64,000 nt of DNA, taken from assembly GCA_028571685.1 (NCBI GenBank), contig CM053140.1, forward strand, positions 56,736,201-56,800,200, in the 5' to 3' direction. The stretch is from Heterohyrax brucei. Taxonomy: Eukaryota > Chordata > Mammalia > Hyracoidea > Procaviidae. A model generated the notes under the pieces. That model ran no database searches and was not told where the DNA came from. It worked only from the letters and a program-made list of their open reading frames with translations. How positions within the stretch are numbered: position 1 is the stretch's first letter; each line of letters opens with the position of its first letter. This document shows, piece after piece, positions 59,144 to 64,000 of the stretch. The position numbers were made by a program, and so were the translations under genes.

Positions 59144-59293
59144 ACAACACGGGCACTTCCACGTACCGGCCACCCCCTCGAACCCGGGAGGTGGTGATCA
59201 ACGGGCAGATGGTGAAGCTGAAGTACTGTTTCACCTGCAAGATGTTTCGGCCCCCTCGGACCTCACACTGCAGTGTCTGTGACAACTGTGTGG
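59144..59293 (+). CDS. ZDHHC18: ZDHHC18 exon 3 (cysteine-rich domain, first half)
   Basis: Encodes residues 160-209 plus one base. After a Pro/Arg-rich linker it gives [20 protein letters not shown], the start of the DHHC cysteine-rich domain. Zinc-type ligands are C188, C191, H201, C202, C205 and C208. Acceptor ccaccctcag (59134-59143), donor gtaagt (59294). The split codons g|ac at the start and g|aa at the end match phase 1 on both sides. Confidence 0.96.
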
Positions 59294-60709
59294 GTAAGTG
59301 GGAGCCACAGATGGGCATGCAGTGCAGGAATCCCTGAGAAACCAAATCCTGGAGATGGGGAACAAAGGGGAAGACAGTCTGAAATATCCATGGCTGGGCG
59401 GGAAGTGTGATTCCCCCGGATTTTCTCTGGCTGAAGAAGGTAAGGGGCTCTGAATATGGCCAGAGGTGTCCTGGCTTCAGGCCAGGCTGGTAGTTTCCTT
59501 TCCCCGGACTCTGGTGTGTGGGGCGGACACAGAGTGGGTCTGAACCCCTTCTACTAGGCTTCATCCTGGTCCTCAGTAGATCCAAGTTTCTAAGAACCAG
59601 AGGCTGGAGCAGTAACATTTTAGAATGGTATACCCAGGACCTGGTGGCCCAGGATCTGCTGTACTGAAGGACTTTGATCAGACTCCCAGGGTTTGGGAGG
59701 GATAAAAATCTGGAAACAGAGGGGTTTAGGGACATTGAGAGACCGTGACCATGGTTGGCATCTATGCCCGTGTCTCCAGCTGCAGTGGTTGCTAGGGAAC
59801 CATGAGCTTAAGGGTGGGCGTGTTGTAAGAGAAATACTGTATGAGGACAGAGGAGCTGAACCATGGTGACTGTGCAGAGTTCACAGGAACAGTGAGCTCA
59901 TGATGCCAACTCAACAAGGGAATGGTAGGGAACACCCCATGACAGCAGGCTGTGGAGGGGGTGACTCAGTAGGCGTCATTCATCCCTGAAAATTTGCCCC
60001 ACCCACCCCTGCAAAGGGCACTACCCTGGTGTGAGACCTGCCACGGTCTTGTGACCCATATTCCCACAGGGGACTTTCCGCATTAGTCTGGGTGTGACCC
60101 GGCTTCCGGAGACCTAGCACTTCTGTGAGCTCAGCCTTGTGACTGGGCCCAGCAGTGCTGCCTCTCTGTGTGCTCCTGGCGGACCAGCCCCTCCCCTGGC
60201 CTCAGGTTACAGGGCAGGAGACAGGGGCTGTCGGTCAGGTGACATGTACTTCATGTGAGTCTCTACACCAGGCCCTGGGCTTCAGCACAGTGTGAGGTCC
60301 ACACAACCCCCACCCCCGTGGAGCTTAGACTCAAGCAGGGGTAATTGGCCAAATCATCAGTGATAAAAACACACACGGGCGAAGTGCTGCCAGAGAAGCA
60401 CCAGCAGTGAGCAGGTGACGGGCCCTCAGCTCGCCTGGGCCCAGAGTCTTTCTTAGGAAGTGGCTTTGAACCTGGGACATGAAGGAGGGGTCTCTCTTTA
60501 CCAGGTTGAGAGACAGAAGAGTATGCGAGGCACTGGGAATAAGTGTGCGAAGGGCCAGCAGCAGGGTGTGTCCAGGTTGCCGAGAGGCGGCTAGCGTGGA
60601 GAGAGTGAATGGGACGGGATCATGCCAGCTAGGCTGAGGCTTCCAAGCACCTGTGCTGGCCGTGGGCCAGGCAGACACTAATGTCTCGCCTCCCCTTGTG
60701 TTTTTCCAG
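59294..60709 (+). other. ZDHHC18 intron 3 (GT-AG, 1.4 kb)
   Basis: Donor gtaagt, acceptor gtgtttttccag. No named repeat recognised. No alternative exon supported. Confidence 0.9.
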
Positions 60710-60847
60710 AACGGTTTGATCATCACTGCCCCTGGGTGGGCAACTGTGTGGGGAGACGGAATTACCGCTTCTTCTATGCGTTCATTCTCTCCCTCTCATT
60801 CCTGACAGCCTTCATCTTTGCCTGCGTCATCACCCACCTGACATTGC
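60710..60847 (+). CDS. ZDHHC18: ZDHHC18 exon 4 (DHHC motif, TM3)
   Basis: Encodes residues 210-255 plus one base: [20 protein letters not shown], then membrane segment 3 (about 230-250). The catalytic D213-H214-H215-C216 is intact, with the following P-W and C222. C216 is the expected autoacylation site, so the enzyme is predicted to be active. Donor gtgagt at 60848. Confidence 0.97.
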
Positions 60848-60947
60848 GTGAGTTGGGAGAGGGGGCAGGACGAGCAGCCCAGCCAGGTGGAGGGGCTGTG
60901 GTCACCACCCCTCTGAGCTGTGTCCTCTCCCGTTTCTTCCTCCCCAG
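60848..60947 (+). other. ZDHHC18 intron 4 (GT-AG, 100 bp)
   Basis: Short intron: donor gtgagt, acceptor tcttcctccccag. The flanking codon is c|gc (Arg). Confidence 0.92.
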
Positions 60948-60996
60948 GCTCTCAGGGAAGCAACTTCCTCTCCACTCTGAAGGAGACACCAGCAAG
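60948..60996 (+). CDS. ZDHHC18: ZDHHC18 exon 5 (49 bp lumenal loop exon)
   Basis: Very small exon encoding [15 protein letters not shown] with split codons at both ends (c|gc Arg before, ag|t Ser after). It lies between membrane segments 3 and 4. It ends directly at an atatccttt minor-spliceosome donor, so no GT is needed. The frame and residues match the orthologues, which fixes the boundary. Confidence 0.95.
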
Positions 60997-61530
60997 ATAT
61001 CCTTTGTTGGCTAGTGGGCAGTCTGGTGGGAACGTGAGACCTTAGCACTGTGCTGGGTCACATACCTCATCAGTAAACATAAGGGTTTGGTGTAGAACGT
61101 GTGTTTGTCTCTTAGAGTCCAGTATATCAGCTGCTTCTGTTCACAGTACTCCATGCTACCCTAAATGGGGTACTGTGGGGCTAGGATGGCCAAGAACTCT
61201 CAGGAGTCACAGTCCCTGTTCCACCAGGCTGCCTAGAGCATGTCATGTCCAGTTCTTTGTGTCTCATTTCCCTCGGCCACATAGCATCTCAGTCTCATCC
61301 TTGTTTTGAGAGTGGCTCCACACCCACCTTAAGGCTCAGGAGTGAGCCTGCTGAGAATTGGTGACTGAGTCACAGGAAGAGTTTGGTCACAGAACATTGC
61401 CTTTCTGGGGAAACAGTTCAAAGAGGCCAGGTAAGAAAGGCCAGGCGTGGCTGGCTCTCAGGCCCCAGGGAGGTACCCACCCGACCCCCGTGGCTCTGAT
61501 GACCGTGTGAGTCCTTGACTGCCTGCTCAC
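60997..61530 (+). other. ZDHHC18 intron 5, U12-type AT-AC intron
   Basis: The 5' splice site is atatccttt (60997-61005), identical to the U12-type AT-AC consensus. The branch site tccttgac is at 61512-61519 (predicted branch A at 61518). The intron ends in ac at 61529-61530, 12 bases past the branch A. No GT-AG alternative keeps the conserved protein junction PA-S-VLELV. It is therefore expected to need the U11/U12-U4atac/U6atac spliceosome. Confidence 0.95.
61512..61519 (+). promoter_or_regulatory. U12 branch-point sequence
   Basis: tccttgac, one base from the tccttaac consensus that pairs with U12 snRNA. There is no extended polypyrimidine tract before the acceptor, as usual for this intron class. 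Confidence 0.88.
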
Positions 61531-61633
61531 TGTGCTGGAGTTGGTGATCTGCTTCTTCTCCATCTGGTCCATCCTGGGCCTCTCAGGGTTCCACACTTAC
61601 CTCGTCGCCTCCAACTTGACAACGAACGAAGAT
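61531..61633 (+). CDS. ZDHHC18: ZDHHC18 exon 6 (TM4, TTxE motif)
   Basis: Completes Ser272 and encodes to residue 306. Membrane segment 4 is about residues 274-297 ([16 protein letters not shown]). The conserved TTxE motif is TTNE at residues 302-305, which in this family packs near the active site. Ends in phase 0 before donor gtgagt (61634). Confidence 0.96.
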
Positions 61634-63083
61634 GTGAGTGAAGCCAGAGTAGCCTCCTTGCTCCTGGGCGGGATCCTCCGAGGCCAGGCTGAGGGATCCT
61701 GCAGCCACCATGGTGTCGCCTGGGCCTGGGGACTGCTAGGAAAACATGGGCCGAGATGTGAGGCAGCTTTAGGTCTCCTCCCAAGTTCACAGCTTCTGGG
61801 GCTCTCACCTATCTTGGCCCCTTAGTGCTGGCACCCAAGGCCCCAGATTGCTTTTCTCCACAGCCCCACAAGAGGCAGCACACACAGCATCATGTTTGGC
61901 TGGCACGTGACCGTTTAGAGTGCTTTCAGTTCCCATCATCTCTTTGGGCCGTTTTGCCAACCCTGAGGCAGAAATAACAGGAGCTTTTTCCTCATCTGAC
62001 ACATGAGTGACTTGCCCAAAGGTCACATGACTTGGAAGTGGGAGACCTAGGTTAATGCCTGGAAGTCATGGCCATATTTTCTGTGCTCTGTCATGCTGCA
62101 CTTAGAGCTGATAGAGACATGACTGTTGTCAGCGTATCCCTGGGGCTCCCTAAAGTGTCCGTTTTGAAGGAAGCAGCTAGGATTGGACCCTAGGGTTCCA
62201 CCGACCCTGTCTCCCTGTGTAATGCAGACTCCACCAGCAAGTATTATTTAAGCACCCACTGCATGCTGAGACCTGAGCCAACATGACTTTCCCTGCTACC
62301 TTCCCAAACAACAGAAAAACAAATGGGAGCATCTCCTGCAGAGGTCACCACTGATGGAGATCAGAGATCCACCATGTAGCACAAAATACATCCTTTGACC
62401 TTTACCTCTCGTTCTGGGAAACTAAACACACATGTCGGTGTGTCATGAGCTGGGTAACAGGTACAGAGCAGGGGTGACATCAGCTAGCATCTCCCACAGT
62501 GGTTGCCTGGGTGCTGGTGCTATAGGATGTTACTAGGGGTTATACACACAGGGGTGTTGTCATCAAATAAGTTCAGAGCACTGGGTCAGAATCACACAGT
62601 AGTGATTGCAGAACTCCTCAGTATCTTCCTAGCTGATTGCATGGAGTTAGGATGGCAGGATCTCATTTAATGCTGCAAGGCTGTCACAGAGTTGGCAGTG
62701 TTGTCCCTGTTTTTCAAATAAGGACTGAGACTCCAAGTGATGATCTGTCCAGGGTCATACAGCTGGGCAGTGGCAGGGCCAGGGTTCACAGCCAGGTCAG
62801 CCTGAGCCCTGTGCCCTTCTACCGTCCTCCCTCTTGGGTGGCTGGTCTGCAGAAGGGGGTATTCACTCAGAAAGTTTTCTGTGGAGGCTTCTCTTTAAGT
62901 CTGCTCTGTCTTCTAGTTGGGGGCTACCTTGTCTTTGCTGGGTTCCCCACATCCTGCCTGAGTGGCCTGGATTAAAAGCATGTACCTTCTCACAGTATAA
63001 CTAGTTTTCCCCAGCCCCTAGGCCTCCCTCCTAGGCAGTGAAGCAAAGGGAGGTACCTAACTTAGGCCTCCTTCTTCTTGCAG
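61634..63083 (+). other. ZDHHC18 intron 6 (GT-AG, 1.45 kb)
   Basis: Donor gtgagt, acceptor cttcttcttgcag. MIR-type remnants at about 61910-62055 and 62620-62800 (gtcatacagctgggcagtgg). Otherwise nothing recognised. Confidence 0.9.
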
Positions 63084-63196
63084 ATCAAAGGCTCATGGTC
63101 CAGCAAGCGGGGCGGTGAGGCCTCCGTCAACCCCTACAGCCATAAAAGTATTATCACCAACTGCTGTGCTGTGCTCTGCGGCCCCCTACCTCCCAG
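63084..63196 (+). CDS. ZDHHC18: ZDHHC18 exon 7 (PaCCT-type motif)
   Basis: Encodes residues 307-343 plus two bases. [20 protein letters not shown] continues to NPY at residues 322-324 and NCC at 332-334, the C-terminal PaCCT-type motif of DHHC enzymes, with conserved Asn332. Acceptor cag before 63084, donor gtaagc at 63197. Confidence 0.96.
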
Positions 63197-63971
63197 GTAA
63201 GCAGGAGAGATGCCGCAGTGCTTGGCCCAGTGGTAAGGGGATGGCCCTGTGAGGCCCTCCTCATCTCAGAGAGGGTTGGGATATCAACTGACCTCTCCCC
63301 ACACCACAGACACCCTCTTGTGTGTGATCCTCTGATAAAGGCACTCAGGGCATCTGTCAGATAAGTTTGTCGAGATTTATATTTTGTAACCATGCACTCA
63401 TTTTAGACAAAGTTAAACACAAAATTTTAAAAAGAAGTGCATTTGGTATTACGTATACTCTTACCCACCTGGGATAACTACAGTTAAAATTTTGGCGAGG
63501 CTTGAGATGCTGCCCTTCTGGTGCCTTAACTGGATGGAGCCTCCACCCTCCGACCTGGTGGAGAACCTGTGTGGGTCAGCCCACCTGGAAAGCTCCCTGT
63601 CCACCCTGACACCAGGGGGCGCCAGACGACACTGCTGAACCAAGATTAACACCGACTGTCCCCAGCCCGGCCACTCTGCTACACATCCTGCTTCAGGGAG
63701 AAACCCAGGAGAAATCTCACTAGCCACAAATACTCTCTCATCGTTGCTTTAGACAGGTGGACCAATCCAAATTAATTGTGGCCATCAGTTGGGTGACCAA
63801 AGAGTAAAGAGAAACCTTCCAGAAGGACAGGATCCTGAGCCCCCAAGATGAGAGCAGAAACCTTTTCGGGCTGGGGCTTTCCTTGAATGGACGTGCCCTC
63901 TTCCCTCTGGGCTGCCCCCACAGTGACTGTGGTAGCAGAGCCCTCACGTGTGTCCCTGCTTTGTTTGCAAG
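63197..63971 (+). other. ZDHHC18 intron 7 (GT-AG)
   Basis: Donor gtaagc, acceptor tttgtttgcaag. Nothing else recognised. Confidence 0.9.
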
Positions 63972-64000
63972 CCTGATTGACCGAAGGGGATTTGTGCAGT
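63972..64000 (+). CDS. ZDHHC18: ZDHHC18 exon 8, partial at window end
   Basis: Completes Ser344 (ag|c) and gives LIDRRGFVQ, running off the window. The human protein is 388 residues, so roughly the last 35 residues and the 3' UTR lie beyond the edge. Confidence 0.92.

Noticed and set aside
60997..61020. Exon 5 extended to a GT donor (cctttgttgg)
   Set aside because: A GT at about 61005 would add residues absent from the family and break the frame with exon 6. The AT-AC boundaries restore the exact conserved junction.
1..64000. CRISPR arrays, operons or phage-like modules
   Set aside because: The repeats are interspersed retroelements with duplications and A-tails. The only gene has introns, so no prokaryotic-type system is present.

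Overview
The window is mammalian nuclear DNA, most probably from an afrotherian and probably a paenungulate (elephant, sea cow or hyrax lineage). I base this on about thirty copies of a tRNA-derived SINE with the head 'aaccctggtggcgtagtggttaag' type sequence and a gggtttggtt tail, on BovB-like RTE LINEs that share their 3' end with that SINE, and on L1 copies carrying a characteristic ~1 kb 3' UTR. The lineage call comes from recognising these families from memory and was not searched.

There is one protein-coding gene: the 5' three quarters of ZDHHC18, a Golgi-type DHHC S-acyltransferase, on the + strand. It runs from a CpG-island exon 1 at 34491 to a partial exon 8 at the window edge. Eight coding exons join in frame to 353 residues, including four membrane segments, the zinc-binding cysteine-rich domain and the DHHC motif. 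Six introns are GT-AG. Intron 5 (60997-61530) is a minor-spliceosome AT-AC intron with a textbook 5' site and branch site.

Regions. 1-5.2 kb: two L1 3' halves in a row, the first split by an antisense L1 3' UTR. 5.7-13.2 kb: an old L1 split by a nearly full-length antisense RTE, itself split by a fold-back mariner and a 2 kb antisense L1. 13.3-14.8 kb: a hairpin repeat and a solo MaLR-like LTR. 15.2-25.8 kb: what I read as one ERVL-like provirus with paired LTRs, dismembered by later LTRs, RTEs, SINEs and an L1. 25.8-28.1 kb: SINEs and old LTR-like sequence. 28.1-31.2 kb: a nearly complete antisense Tigger1 carrying four SINEs. 31.2-34.1 kb: sparse intergenic sequence with three SINEs. 34.2-34.9 kb: CpG island and exon 1. 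Intron 1 (9.2 kb) holds a 5'-inverted RTE containing an LTR that contains a SINE. Intron 2 (15 kb) holds MIRs, L2, SINEs, a second 5'-inverted RTE and an old antisense L1. Introns 3-7 are short and repeat-poor.

I found no bacterial-type system, CRISPR array, operon or intact transposon gene. All element reading frames seen are broken. The most notable observations are the AT-AC intron, two independent RTE insertions with twin-priming-type 5' inversions breaking in the same ~105 bp of the element, a head-to-head mariner, and unusually deep nesting whose order can be read from target-site duplications.
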